Below, one piece after another: positions 9,271 through 17,453 of a DNA stretch of 64,000 nucleotides. The position numbers and the translations under genes are program-made. Every line of letters starts with the position of its first letter. The first letter of the stretch is position 1. Under the pieces are notes generated by a model that searched no databases, had not been told where the DNA came from, and saw only the letters and a list, made by a program, of their open reading frames with translations. Source of the DNA: Grimontia marina (GTDB taxonomy: Bacteria; Pseudomonadota; Gammaproteobacteria; Enterobacterales; Vibrionaceae); assembly GCF_900060185.1 (NCBI RefSeq), contig NZ_FIZY01000026.1, forward strand, positions 1-64,000, written 5' to 3'.

Positions 9271-10718
9271 TACAGCAACCCTCGAACACTCATAAGAATT
9301 GCTTCACTCTCTTTATCGAGAGTCATTATTTCCTCTATGATTTCAGATGTCTTACGAAGTGGTGCTTCTTCTTCGACATTAGGATTTTTTATGCTTAGGT
9401 CAAAACTAGCATCAAGGCCTCCTATATCAAGAGACCAAGATTTGTATGAATCTGAAAACGTCTTTTGAAGTGCAACGAAATCTTTTAGGTCATTATCGTT
9501 CAGTGGGTTAGTTTTTCCCATTTTACGACCTGGATCTAATTCGTAAAACCATGTTTTTTGAGTTGCCGACCCTTTTTCAAAGAACAAGACAACTGTTTTC
9601 ACCCCTGCTCCAATAAATGTCCCTGCTGGACAATCCAATACCGTATGCAAGTTACAGTTTTCCAAAAGCTCTTTACGTAAAGCGATGGCTGCATTATCTG
9701 TATTCGATAAGAAGGTATTTTTGATAACGACAGCGCCACGACCGCCTGCTCTTAGTTTTTTGATAAAGTGCTGTAAGAACAAGAAAGCCGTTTCACCCGT
9801 TTTGATCGGGAAGTTTTGCTGAACCTCAGCACGCTCTTTACCACCAAAAGGTGGGTTGGCTAGGATAATATCGTGGCGTTCACTATCTTGAATATCAGCA
9901 ATATTTTCAGCTAACGTGTTGGTATGAATGACATTTGGTGCTTCAATACCATGAAGTATCATGTTCATTATTGCGATGACATAAGCTAATGATTTTTTCT
10001 CTTTCGCATAGAAAGTTTCATTTTGCAGCGTATCAAGATCTTGAGTGGATAGACCCTCTTTTTTGCTTAGGTAATCAAATGCCTCACATAAGAAGCCTGC
10101 TGAACCTGCTGCGCCATCGTAAATGGTTTCACCAATTTTAGGCTGTACAACATCGATCATGGCGCGGATTAATGGACGAGGTGTATAGTATTCACCACCA
10201 TTGCGACCAGCGTTCCCCATGTTCTTGATCTTGGTTTCGTATAGGTGCGATAGCTCATGCTTTTCTTCTTGAGAACGGAATCGAAGCTCATCGACTTTTT
10301 CTAGGCAGTCACGTAGTGCGTAACCACTTTGGATTTTGTTTTTGATCTCACCAAAGATCTCACCGATTTTATATTCGATAGTATCTGGGCTTTCTGCTCG
10401 TTGTTTGAAACCTTTTAGGTAATGGAAGAGTTTGTTATCGACAAACTCCATCAAATCGTCACCGATAAGAGCGTTGTCGTAATCAAACTCACCATCTACC
10501 TTAGGCGCAGCCCATGAAGACCAACGATACTCTTCATCAATTATGTATTGGTAATCTTCAAACATCAGCTCGGCATTGATCTTCTTGTCTTGTTCTAAGT
10601 CATCAAGGTACTTAAGAAATAGCATCCAAGATGTTTGCTCTGTGTAATCAAGTTCCGAAGAACATCCAGAGTCTTTATGCAGAATATCATCAATATTTTT
10701 AAAGGTTTGTTCGAACAT
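9270..10718 (-). CDS. hsdM: Type I restriction-modification N6-adenine methyltransferase subunit
   Basis: HsdM methylates adenine in the HsdS target. The sequence shows the N-terminal helical bundle (about 1-140), GEYYTPRP at 175-182, the SAM-binding motif I as DGAAGSAG at 201-208 and the catalytic NPPF at 288-291. The last position of motif I is a variant (SAG rather than SGG). The start was set at ATG 10718 (482 residues, MFEQTF...), because a longer GTG start at 10748 would lie only a few bases from the predicted transcription start. It is the first gene of hsdM-hsdS-hsdR. Confidence 0.94.
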   Translation of the reverse strand: MFEQTFKNIDDILHKDSGCSSELDYTEQTSWMLFLKYLDDLEQDKKINAELMFEDYQYIIDEEYRWSSWAAPKVDGEFDYDNALIGDDLMEFVDNKLFHYLKGFKQRAESPDTIEYKIGEIFGEIKNKIQSGYALRDCLEKVDELRFRSQEEKHELSHLYETKIKNMGNAGRNGGEYYTPRPLIRAMIDVVQPKIGETIYDGAAGSAGFLCEAFDYLSKKEGLSTQDLDTLQNETFYAKEKKSLAYVIAIMNMILHGIEAPNVIHTNTLAENIADIQDSERHDIILANPPFGGKERAEVQQNFPIKTGETAFLFLQHFIKKLRAGGRGAVVIKNTFLSNTDNAAIALRKELLENCNLHTVLDCPAGTFIGAGVKTVVLFFEKGSATQKTWFYELDPGRKMGKTNPLNDNDLKDFVALQKTFSDSYKSWSLDIGGLDASFDLSIKNPNVEEEAPLRKTSEIIEEIMTLDKESEAILMSVRGLL

Positions 10719-10752
10719 TGTTAACGCTCTGAGTTGAAGGAAATCCACATCT

Positions 10753-10782
10753 ATAATACATTTTTTCAGACAACCAAACCAA
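10753..10782 (-). promoter_or_regulatory. Candidate promoter of the hsd operon
   Basis: On the reverse strand TTGGTT (10782-10777) and TATTAT (10758-10753) are separated by 18 bp, a reasonable sigma-70 arrangement just upstream of hsdM. It would let the R-M genes be expressed in the lysogen independently of phage late transcription. No C-protein gene or obvious operator is seen. Confidence 0.45.
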
Positions 10783-10926
10783 TAGTTCTAAAACCCATCA
10801 AACACAGAAAATGGTCAAATCGTCCGCTTTATAAACAACTACAAACAACCACCGCCGTAAATCTCACCCAACCCCCTATCCACTTATTCTGGCCTCTACC
10901 GTTTACCCAAAACGCAGGCCAACACA

Positions 10927-11892
10927 ATGCCAGACACAACCCAAACACGACACCTAGCGCTCTGTTTCCAACTGCCTTCACAGCAAAGCGATACAAGTGA
11001 GCGCTGGCTAGAGCTCATCCCCGCAGGCACCTTTGCAGGCATCGATGGCCGCCGTTGGTCAAATGCTTCCCCCGATTCCGTCGTTCTCAACTCTGCCGCC
11101 TCTACGCCCTGGGACATTGAGCACGCCACCCACATTAAAGGCCCTCAGGGTGAAGAAGCTCCCGCGTATGGCTGGGTAGAAGAATATGACGTGCGTGACG
11201 GCGCTATTTGGGGCCGTGTTGCCTTTAACCGTGAAGGCATGGACATCATTGCCGAACGCAAATACCGCTATTACTCCCCTGCTTTTTTGCACGATGCCCA
11301 AGGCAACGTGACCGCGATTGAATCCGTGGGCTTTACCAACAAACCCAACTTGACCGAACTCCCTGCCCTTAATCGACAACAACAGGAGCAACACCCCATG
11401 ACACTCTCTGCCCCTCTCGCTGCAGCGCTGTCGCTCAACCCTGCCACAGCAACTGACGCCGATGCAGTTACCGCGATTGATGCACTCAAATCTGATGCGC
11501 AGCTGGCGCTTAACCGCGCCGAACAACCCGACCTGAAAAAGTTTGTGCCCGTCGAAACCCATCAACTGGCCTTAAACCGCGCCGAAGCGGCAGAAGGCGA
11601 ATTGAAAGCCCAGCAAGACGCGGAAACCGAAGCCGTGATTGATGACGCCATCGCCGAAGGCAAGATTGCGCCTGCGAATAAAGCCGCGTTCCTGTCGATG
11701 TGTCGCAGTGACCGCGAAGGCTTCGACCGCTTTTTGGCCTCGGCTCCCAAGGTTGCGAGCGATGAAAGCCGCCACACCCAGTCACCCAAAGGCCACGCCA
11801 AGCTCGATGAACACGAGCTCGCCATGTGCCGCAAATTACACCTCACCCAAGACCAATTCTTGGCCGCCAAAAACGCCCAACAGGAGCAGTAA
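10927..11892 (+). CDS. Mu gpI-like prohead protease (with nested scaffold)
   Basis: The 321-residue product matches the Mu-like prophage I protein, the maturation protease that trims the scaffold and head proteins. The N-terminal half holds the protease domain (LELIPAGTFAGIDGR near residue 30 and GWVEEYDVRDGAIWGRVAF in the middle), and the C-terminal half is a helical, charged scaffold-like region with repeated LALNRAE motifs. It is the first gene after the hsd cassette. The 5' region 10783-10926 shows no clear ribosome site, and Mu's late promoter PI is expected here, but no reliable match could be identified. Confidence 0.88.
   Translation: MPDTTQTRHLALCFQLPSQQSDTSERWLELIPAGTFAGIDGRRWSNASPDSVVLNSAASTPWDIEHATHIKGPQGEEAPAYGWVEEYDVRDGAIWGRVAFNREGMDIIAERKYRYYSPAFLHDAQGNVTAIESVGFTNKPNLTELPALNRQQQEQHPMTLSAPLAAALSLNPATATDADAVTAIDALKSDAQLALNRAEQPDLKKFVPVETHQLALNRAEAAEGELKAQQDAETEAVIDDAIAEGKIAPANKAAFLSMCRSDREGFDRFLASAPKVASDESRHTQSPKGHAKLDEHELAMCRKLHLTQDQFLAAKNAQQEQ
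11398..11892 (+). CDS. Nested in-frame scaffold protein (Mu gpZ-like)
   Basis: Inside the protease gene and in the same frame, ATG 11398 is preceded by AGGAG (11384-11388) at 9 bp, a strong internal ribosome site. Starting there gives a 164-residue, alanine- and glutamate-rich helical protein (MTLSAPLAAALSLNPATA...), the composition expected of a head scaffold. In Mu, gene Z is likewise made from an internal start within gene I, so the same arrangement is inferred here. Confidence 0.68.
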   Translation: MTLSAPLAAALSLNPATATDADAVTAIDALKSDAQLALNRAEQPDLKKFVPVETHQLALNRAEAAEGELKAQQDAETEAVIDDAIAEGKIAPANKAAFLSMCRSDREGFDRFLASAPKVASDESRHTQSPKGHAKLDEHELAMCRKLHLTQDQFLAAKNAQQEQ

Positions 11893-11895
11893 TCA

Positions 11896-12783
11896 ATGCC
11901 ACAGTCACAATCTGAAATCCTTCAAAACCTGTTCACGGGCATGAGCGCGTCTTACACCCAAGGACTCGACAGCGCGAGCCCTCAATGGCAAGAAATCGCT
12001 ACCGAAGTGCCAAGCTCAACCTCTGCCAACAACTATGGCTGGCTTGCCGACATTCCTGGCATTCAAGAATGGGTCGGTGAACGCCAATTGGCCGACATCG
12101 GCAAACACGGGTACGCCATCGAGAACAAAACGTGGGAAACCTCCATCAAGGTCAAACGTGAAGACGTGGACGACGATCAAATTGGCATGTATTCCGTGCT
12201 CGCCAAGAACTTCGGTTTTCAGGTGGCGCTGTTTCCTGACGAACTGTCCTACGGGCTGTTAAAGGCAGGCTTTGAAACCCAATGTTTTGATGGTCAGTAC
12301 TTCTTTGACACAGACCACCCTATGGGCGACGACACCTATTCCAACATCGTTGGCGTGCCTACCTCGACGGGCGAACCATGGTTCTTAATTGATGATACCC
12401 AAGTGCTCAAACCCATCATCTACCAACACCGCCGCCCGTTCGTGTTCAAGAACATGAACCCCAATGAAGAGTTCACCTGGTTCAATAACGCACTCGCTGC
12501 AGGCACCGATGGCCGTTCAAACGTGGGCTTTGGTTTCTGGCAAACCGCCGTGGGCTCGAAAGCAGCGCTGACCGAATCTAATTACGAAAAGGCCATTGAA
12601 GCACTGTCCGGCACCAAGAAAAACAACGGCACCCCGCTTGGCATTCGCCCCACCAAATTGGTGGTCGGCCCGCGCAACCGCGCGGCGGCGAAGAAGCTCA
12701 TCAATGTGGCTATCCAAGGCGGTGGCGGCAGCAACCCCTATTTCGAAGACGTAAAAGTGGTTGTGAGCCCGTACCTCGGGTAA
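11896..12783 (+). CDS. Mu gpT-like major head protein
   Basis: The 295-residue protein belongs to the Mu gpT family and should form the icosahedral capsid. Recognisable stretches are NNYGWLADIPGIQEWVGER near residue 45, YAIENKTWETSIKVKRED and DGQYFFDTDHP around 130. A C-terminal LVVGPRNRAAAKKLI segment is typical of the family. It starts 3 bp after the protease stop with GGAG in the overlapping end of that gene. Length is normal (about 300 residues). Confidence 0.93.
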   Translation: MPQSQSEILQNLFTGMSASYTQGLDSASPQWQEIATEVPSSTSANNYGWLADIPGIQEWVGERQLADIGKHGYAIENKTWETSIKVKREDVDDDQIGMYSVLAKNFGFQVALFPDELSYGLLKAGFETQCFDGQYFFDTDHPMGDDTYSNIVGVPTSTGEPWFLIDDTQVLKPIIYQHRRPFVFKNMNPNEEFTWFNNALAAGTDGRSNVGFGFWQTAVGSKAALTESNYEKAIEALSGTKKNNGTPLGIRPTKLVVGPRNRAAAKKLINVAIQGGGGSNPYFEDVKVVVSPYLG

Positions 12784-12848
12784 CCACCTAACCCACTCGC
12801 ACTGGCCGCAAGGCGGCCTTTGCCCCTTTGTATTTTGAGGATGAAACA

Positions 12849-13262
12849 GTGACCGATGTTCCTAAGCCAACCGCGTCAACCAAAACGCCACGTACTGGCA
12901 GCAATAAAAAAGCCACTGACACCGCAAACACCGACACTGCGCAAGTTGCTGGCACTGCCGCTGCGCCATCGCAATCGGATAGCGCGCCAAGCGGCCTAAA
13001 CACCCATGAAACCATCACGACAAGCCTTGAAGGCACGCCCTTTGTTGCCGTGTTCGTCAAAGCTGTCTCTGTCGATGGGTTCTGGCGCTGTGGCCGCTTT
13101 TGGCCCCACGCAGGCGTGCAAGTGTATGCGGTTGACGACCCAACCACCGCCCACGCGCAACACGATGCCGATGTGTTTGTTGATATGGCAGCGCTTGAAC
13201 GCATTGAGCTTGAGCCCTTACTTGTGGTTTCACGCCTGCAAACAGACGAAAAGGAAGCCTAA
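12849..13262 (+). CDS. HI1506-like phage protein
   Basis: The call is made on position after the head gene and on the C-terminal pattern, GFWRCGRFWPHAGVQV followed by MAALERIELEPLLVV, which resembles the R-x-G-x-x-F/W ... L-x-x-L-x-x-x-P motifs of HI1506-related proteins in FluMu-type prophages. The N-terminal 50 residues are a low-complexity Thr/Ala/Lys/Pro linker. GTG 12849 was chosen because GAGG at 12837-12840 sits 8 bp upstream; a TTG at 12828 has no such site. The function is not established; a head decoration or connector role is possible. Confidence 0.65.
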   Translation: MTDVPKPTASTKTPRTGSNKKATDTANTDTAQVAGTAAAPSQSDSAPSGLNTHETITTSLEGTPFVAVFVKAVSVDGFWRCGRFWPHAGVQVYAVDDPTTAHAQHDADVFVDMAALERIELEPLLVVSRLQTDEKEA

Positions 13263-13265
13263 GCC

Positions 13266-13703
13266 ATGACCGCCGCCGTCTATGCCACCGCGCAAGATTT
13301 GCTTGAACGCGATCCCTCGTTTGTGTGGACGGTGGCCGCCCAAAAAGACAACCCCGATACCCTCGATGAGGTGGCCATGGCTGCCGCCTTGCGCGATGCC
13401 ACCGAAGAGATAAACAGCTTTCTGTCTCGCTTTACTCTGCCGCTTGCAGCCACGCCAAACACGCTCAACCGCTTGGCCATTTCCCTTGCCTTTTACTGGC
13501 TGGCTGACCGCGACAGCAGCGTGACTGACCTCGTACAAAAGCGCTATGACGATGCCATCAGTACCTTGAAAGACATCCAAGCAGGTCGCCGCGATCTTGG
13601 TTTGCCCAAAGCAGACAAGCCCGCTGAAACCCAAAGCGGTAAGGCGGAGGTGATCGCCGCCTCTCGCCCTGCCATGCGCAAAGACTTGGGCGGGGTGCTG
13701 TAA
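13266..13703 (+). CDS. DUF1320 head-tail connector protein (Mu gp36-like)
   Basis: The 145-residue protein has the DUF1320 pattern: an N-terminal YATAQDLLERDPS helix, a central AALRDATEEINSFLSRFTLP segment and RLAISLAFYWLADR. Family members act at the head-tail neck, as shown structurally for relatives such as SPP1 gp15. It begins 3 bp after the preceding gene and its last base is shared with the next start, which suggests coupling within the neck module. Confidence 0.87.
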   Translation: MTAAVYATAQDLLERDPSFVWTVAAQKDNPDTLDEVAMAAALRDATEEINSFLSRFTLPLAATPNTLNRLAISLAFYWLADRDSSVTDLVQKRYDDAISTLKDIQAGRRDLGLPKADKPAETQSGKAEVIAASRPAMRKDLGGVL

Positions 13704-14245
13704 TGGCCATCGCCGTTAACATCACAGGCGATGCCGAGCTTCAAAGGCTTCAGCAACATATCGCGAGACTCAGCGATGCAGGTAACCGCCGCCAGCTGCT
13801 GGCCCTCATCGGCGCAGAAGCCGAAACCCAAACCCATCGCCGCATTCGCGATGAGAAAACCGCGCCAAATGGCACGCCCTGGGAAAGCTGGTCAGACGGT
13901 TATGCCAAGACCCGTCACGGTAACCATTCGTTACTGATGGGAAACGGCGAACTCGATGACTCTATCCAATTTCAGGTGCGTGGCAATAAGGTGCATGTGG
14001 GCTCGCCCCTGGTGTATGCCGCCGTGCATCAAGACGGCTTTGAGGGCGCGGTCAACATCGCCGCCCACCATCGGCGCATCACCCAAGCCTTTGGCAAGGT
14101 GCTTCGCCACCCTGTTTGGCAATCAGTCGGCGCGCATGTGCGCCACATGAAGGTGCCGCAGCGTGAATACCTGGGACTTTCCACTGAGAACCGCCAAGAC
14201 CTGTACGCCTTGATTGGTGACTTTTACGGAGACCTTCTGACATGA
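13703..14245 (+). CDS. Virion morphogenesis protein, Mu gpG / P2 gpS-like
   Basis: The 180-residue basic protein resembles the Phage_tail_S/virion morphogenesis family (Mu gpG), a tail-completion protein. It shows the QTHRRIRDEKTAPNGTPW pattern followed by SDGYAKT and LLMGNGELDDSI, and VGSPLVYAAVHQDG. In Mu the G gene lies between F (gp30) and I (gp32); here it lies further downstream between the DUF1320 and gp37-like genes, so the order differs from Mu. Overlaps of 1 bp upstream and 4 bp downstream indicate coupling. Confidence 0.8.
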   Translation: MAIAVNITGDAELQRLQQHIARLSDAGNRRQLLALIGAEAETQTHRRIRDEKTAPNGTPWESWSDGYAKTRHGNHSLLMGNGELDDSIQFQVRGNKVHVGSPLVYAAVHQDGFEGAVNIAAHHRRITQAFGKVLRHPVWQSVGAHVRHMKVPQREYLGLSTENRQDLYALIGDFYGDLLT

Positions 14246-14862
14246 GTACGCGCCCGCAACTCGACATCACAGGCACCTCTCTGGCCATCACCGCCGCTGT
14301 GGTGCAGGCCCTTGCCGCGTTCAAAGGCGATGCCCCTGATAAGGTCGGCAGCATTAACCGGCACAAAGGCCGCTTCGCCACCCCCGATGCAGTGAAACAT
14401 GAGGTCACTCACTATGGCGCGATCCGTGTGGCCGCACTCAACGTCAGCCAGGTGCGCCGCGAAGCAGGCAGCCTGGTCGGCATGGTCTCCTTGGTGGCCT
14501 TTGTCATGACCACTGACCATTACGGCCATCACCGTGACGAGCGCGCCGAAGTCATCAGCAGCAAGCTCGCCGTGTTTATCTCAGGCCAAGATTGGTCACA
14601 GGCTCTTGGCCGAACCGCCTACAAACAGCCTGAACGCATAAGCGCGCAGAATCTTTGTACCGAGGCGCTAGACAACATCGGCGTCGCGATTTGGTCAGTC
14701 AGTTGGCAGCAAGAGTGTCGCCTCAATATGCCCGTTGACCTGACCACCCTTGATGACTTTTTGACCATGCAACTCGATACGCCCACGCAAGATAGTCCAG
14801 CGCTGAGCGCCACCTTCGCGATGCGCCAAAACAACACACCCAGCCCCGAGGACACCCAATGA
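14242..14862 (+). CDS. Mu gp37-like tail terminator family protein (DUF1834)
   Basis: This 206-residue protein lies between the gpG-like and DUF2635 genes, the place of Mu gp37. Alternating strands with FVMTTDHYGHHRDERAEVIS and LCTEALDNIGVAIWSVSWQQ fit the DUF1834/Gp37 family, which is thought to cap the growing tail tube. The last 40 residues are a polar tail without clear structure. It overlaps both neighbours by 4 bp. Family assignment is moderately firm; the function is inferred from Mu. Confidence 0.72.
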   Translation: MSTRPQLDITGTSLAITAAVVQALAAFKGDAPDKVGSINRHKGRFATPDAVKHEVTHYGAIRVAALNVSQVRREAGSLVGMVSLVAFVMTTDHYGHHRDERAEVISSKLAVFISGQDWSQALGRTAYKQPERISAQNLCTEALDNIGVAIWSVSWQQECRLNMPVDLTTLDDFLTMQLDTPTQDSPALSATFAMRQNNTPSPEDTQ

Positions 14863-15083
14863 ACACCGTGACTCTCTACCCCACCGATAAAAAGGTGAAA
14901 GTACGTAAACCCGATGGCGGCCACCTCAATGAAAACGGCGAGCCTGTGGTCATGACCGCCTTCTGGCACCGCCGTGTGCGCGATGGCTCTGTCACCCAAG
15001 ACGCGCCAGAAGACGCCATTAATACTGCAAAAGACAACATCGACACGGCCAAAGACAGCGCGAAACCAAAAGGATCTAAATGA
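14859..15083 (+). CDS. DUF2635 small tail protein (Mu gp38-like)
   Basis: The 74-residue protein has the DUF2635 core, with KVKVRKPDGGHLNENGEPV followed by FWHRRVRDGSV. The C-terminal 30 residues are a repetitive, lysine-rich tail (TAKDNIDTAKDSAK). The family always precedes the sheath gene in Mu-like phages, as here, with 4-bp overlap on each side. The molecular role is unknown. Confidence 0.85.
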   Translation: MNTVTLYPTDKKVKVRKPDGGHLNENGEPVVMTAFWHRRVRDGSVTQDAPEDAINTAKDNIDTAKDSAKPKGSK

Positions 15084-16552
15084 TGTCCATCCCGAATGAT
15101 ATTCGTGTTCCCCTGTTTTACATGGCTTTTGATAACGCCAATGCCAATCAGGGGGTCGCGGTACAGCAACACAAAATACTGGTGATGGGTCACCAAAGCG
15201 GCGGCACCGCGACCGACTTGGAGCAATACCGTATCACCAGTGACGACCAAGCCCGCGCCCTCTTTGGTGACGATGCCATGCTCACGGCCATGCTGCAGAC
15301 GCTGCGCAAAGGCAATAACTACACCGAGACCTGGGCCATGCCCGTGGCTGAGCCCGCAGCAGGCACGGCGGCTTCATCAGGACAAGCCATCACGGTGACA
15401 GGCTCTGCCAGCCAAGCGGGCACGCTGTCACTTATGATTGCGGGCCAGCGCGTGCAAGTGGGCGTGAGCACCAATGACACTGCAGGAGCCATCGCTGCCG
15501 CCATCGTTAATGCCATCAACCAACAGGCCGCATTGCCTGTTACGGCGCAAATTCCAGCGAGCGAAAACACCCGAGTGAAACTAACCGCCAAATGGAAAGG
15601 GATCACGGGCAACGACATCGATGTGCGCTGTAACTATTACGACACCGAGCAGCTGCCGCCTGGCGTATCGCTAACCCTGTCACCTTTATCCGGCGGTGCA
15701 GGTTATGTCGATGCCAGTGACGTCATTGGCGCATTGGGCGATGAGTGGTTTAACCATATCGTGTGCCCGTTTAACGATCAGGCTTTCCTTGATGGCCTTC
15801 GCACCGAACTCGATGCCCGTTGGGGTGCGCTTCGCATGATGGAAGCCGTGTGTTACACCGCCATTCGCGGCAACCATGCCGAAACGGGCACCTGGGGCAA
15901 TACGCGCAACGACCATTTGATCACCTGCATGAGCACCAACACCGCCCCCAACCCGCCGTGGGAATTTGCGGCGGCGTATGCGGGGCAAGCGGCCTATCAC
16001 CTCGCTATCGATCCCGCGCGGCCTCTGCAAACCTTGCCCTTGGTCGGATTGCTGCCGCCGTCGAAGCGTGAGCGCTGGGATTTGGTAGAGCGCAACCTGC
16101 TGCTGCATGACGGTGTCGCGACCTACTACGTGGATGCAGGGAACCGCTGCGTGATTGAGCGTGAAATCAGCACGTACCAGGTCAACACCTTTGGCAGTCC
16201 TGATCCGAGTTACCTCGACATCACCACCCCGATGACGCTCGGTTATTTCCGCTTTGTCCATAAGGCTCACTTCACCCAAAAATTCCCACGCCATAAATTG
16301 GCGGGCGATGACGTGCTCGACAGCCTAGAGCCAGGGCAACCTGTCGTGACGCCAAAAATACTGCGCGCCGAAATGCTCGATGTGTTCTTGCAATTGCAAG
16401 AGAAAGGCTTGGTGGAAGGCTTTGAGCAATACAACGCCGAGCTTGAGGTCACCCGCGACAGCGCAGACGCCAACCGCATCAATGTGCTGTGTTCACCAGA
16501 TTTGATTAACGGCCTTCGCATCATGGCCATGAACGTGCAGTTCAAGCTGTAA
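15080..16552 (+). CDS. Contractile tail sheath protein (Mu gpL-like)
   Basis: The 490-residue sheath subunit polymerises around the tail tube and contracts on infection. Visible family marks are an N-terminal strand-rich domain (VPLFYMAFDNANANQG, KILVMGHQSGG), an inserted Ala/Gly-rich domain at about 85-190, and the C-terminal conserved region from about 340 (YVDAGNRCVIEREISTYQ ... SPDPSYLDITTPMTLGYF). The length matches Mu gpL. Tube and sheath are adjacent with 12 bp between them. Confidence 0.94.
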   Translation: MMSIPNDIRVPLFYMAFDNANANQGVAVQQHKILVMGHQSGGTATDLEQYRITSDDQARALFGDDAMLTAMLQTLRKGNNYTETWAMPVAEPAAGTAASSGQAITVTGSASQAGTLSLMIAGQRVQVGVSTNDTAGAIAAAIVNAINQQAALPVTAQIPASENTRVKLTAKWKGITGNDIDVRCNYYDTEQLPPGVSLTLSPLSGGAGYVDASDVIGALGDEWFNHIVCPFNDQAFLDGLRTELDARWGALRMMEAVCYTAIRGNHAETGTWGNTRNDHLITCMSTNTAPNPPWEFAAAYAGQAAYHLAIDPARPLQTLPLVGLLPPSKRERWDLVERNLLLHDGVATYYVDAGNRCVIEREISTYQVNTFGSPDPSYLDITTPMTLGYFRFVHKAHFTQKFPRHKLAGDDVLDSLEPGQPVVTPKILRAEMLDVFLQLQEKGLVEGFEQYNAELEVTRDSADANRINVLCSPDLINGLRIMAMNVQFKL

Positions 16553-16564
16553 GGAGAAACACCG

Positions 16565-16918
16565 ATGTCTATTCTCGGATACGCCAAAATTCGCGCCAAT
16601 GGCGATGAACTCAAAACCAAGGGCGGCGCACGTCTCAACCCTGGCGGCTTTAGTCGCACCTCACACGGCGGTGGTGGTCGCGTCTGGGGCAACAGCAAAC
16701 GCTTTGTCGCCCCCTCGCTCGACTTCAAGTTGGTGGTAGACAGTGACACCGACGTGCAAGCGCTCAACGACATGGAGAACGTCACCATCGTCTTTGAGGC
16801 TGACAACGGCCTCACTTACATGATGACAGACAGCGCCTTGGAAAACCCCGCAGAGCTCGATGAAGACAACGGCGAGACGGGCGGCAAATTCATTGGCAAA
16901 CAATGCAAACGCATTTAA
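16565..16918 (+). CDS. Tail tube protein (Mu gpM-like)
   Basis: At 117 residues this is the inner tail tube subunit. The sequence starts with a loop-rich AKIRANGDELKTKGGARLNPGG and a VTIVFEADNGLTYMMTDS strand pair, typical of the Phage_tail_tube family of Mu-like phages. A strong ribosome site (AAGGAGAAACACC) precedes the ATG. Its place directly between sheath and chaperone genes supports the call. Confidence 0.92.
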   Translation: MSILGYAKIRANGDELKTKGGARLNPGGFSRTSHGGGGRVWGNSKRFVAPSLDFKLVVDSDTDVQALNDMENVTIVFEADNGLTYMMTDSALENPAELDEDNGETGGKFIGKQCKRI

Positions 16919-16930
16919 GCGAGGCAACCT

Positions 16931-17323
16931 GTGGCAAAAATTGAATTTAGCCTTGAGCATGGCCTTCTCTTTGGCAAAGGTCAGGACGCAGAGCCGCACT
17001 ATGACGTGGTACTGCGTGAACTCACCACCCGCGATGTGATTGAAGCGCGCACCAAGGCCGAACAAGTGGTGTTTGTGCCTGACCCGCAAACGGGCACAGA
17101 GAGAGGCATCACCGTGGTCTCTGAGGTCAAGATGGGCATTGAGCTTTTATGCCGCCAAGTGGCCTCGATTGGCGACATTCAAGGCCCACTGTCAGAGCGC
17201 CAATTGTATGGGCTGCATGTGGATGATTTTGCCCTACTCAATGAACAAGCCGAACGCCTCGATGCTGCCGTGGGGGTGGCGGAAAAGCGGGGGCGATTGG
17301 AGCAGCCAGGCGACCGGACTTGA
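16931..17323 (+). CDS. Tail assembly chaperone, upstream form (Mu gp41-like)
   Basis: The 130-residue product starts at GTG 16931 and lies between tube and tape-measure genes, the universal location of the tail assembly chaperone. An LTTRDVIEARTKAEQVV segment and a QVASIGDIQGPLSERQLYGL segment are typical of Mu gp41 relatives. The last residues (after the GGG codon at 17291) run into a non-conserved GRLEQPGDRT tail, as expected where most ribosomes read through a frameshift site to a nearby stop. Confidence 0.85.
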   Translation: MAKIEFSLEHGLLFGKGQDAEPHYDVVLRELTTRDVIEARTKAEQVVFVPDPQTGTERGITVVSEVKMGIELLCRQVASIGDIQGPLSERQLYGLHVDDFALLNEQAERLDAAVGVAEKRGRLEQPGDRT

Positions 17324-17453
17324 ACAGGTCGTGCTTGCTCTGGCAAGCCGACATTTCACCTCTATCGAGCACTTTCTCGATAAACCCGTCACCTGGCTGT
17401 TTGACCACTTACTCGCATTAAAGGCAAAACACCATGAGCACACTAAACAGTGA
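16931..17453 (+). CDS. Predicted frameshifted tail assembly chaperone (gp41 fusion)
   Basis: A second open frame overlaps the end of the chaperone and extends to 17453, with protein-like sequence GDWSSQATGLEQVVLALASR and a helical end. It has no good start of its own. Passing from one frame to the other needs a -2 (or +1) shift. At 17289-17293 there is a run of five G after CGGG codons; slipping back two bases from GGG 17291-17293 lets the glycine tRNA re-pair perfectly and continue with GGC at 17292. The fusion would be joined as 16931-17293 plus 17292-17453, about 174 residues. Mu itself is known to use a -2 shift at this gene. Confidence 0.7.

Noticed and set aside
15686-16294. A 202-codon reverse-strand frame opposite the sheath gene
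   Set aside because: High-GC antisense shadow of a strongly conserved phage gene, no ribosome site and no recognisable protein.
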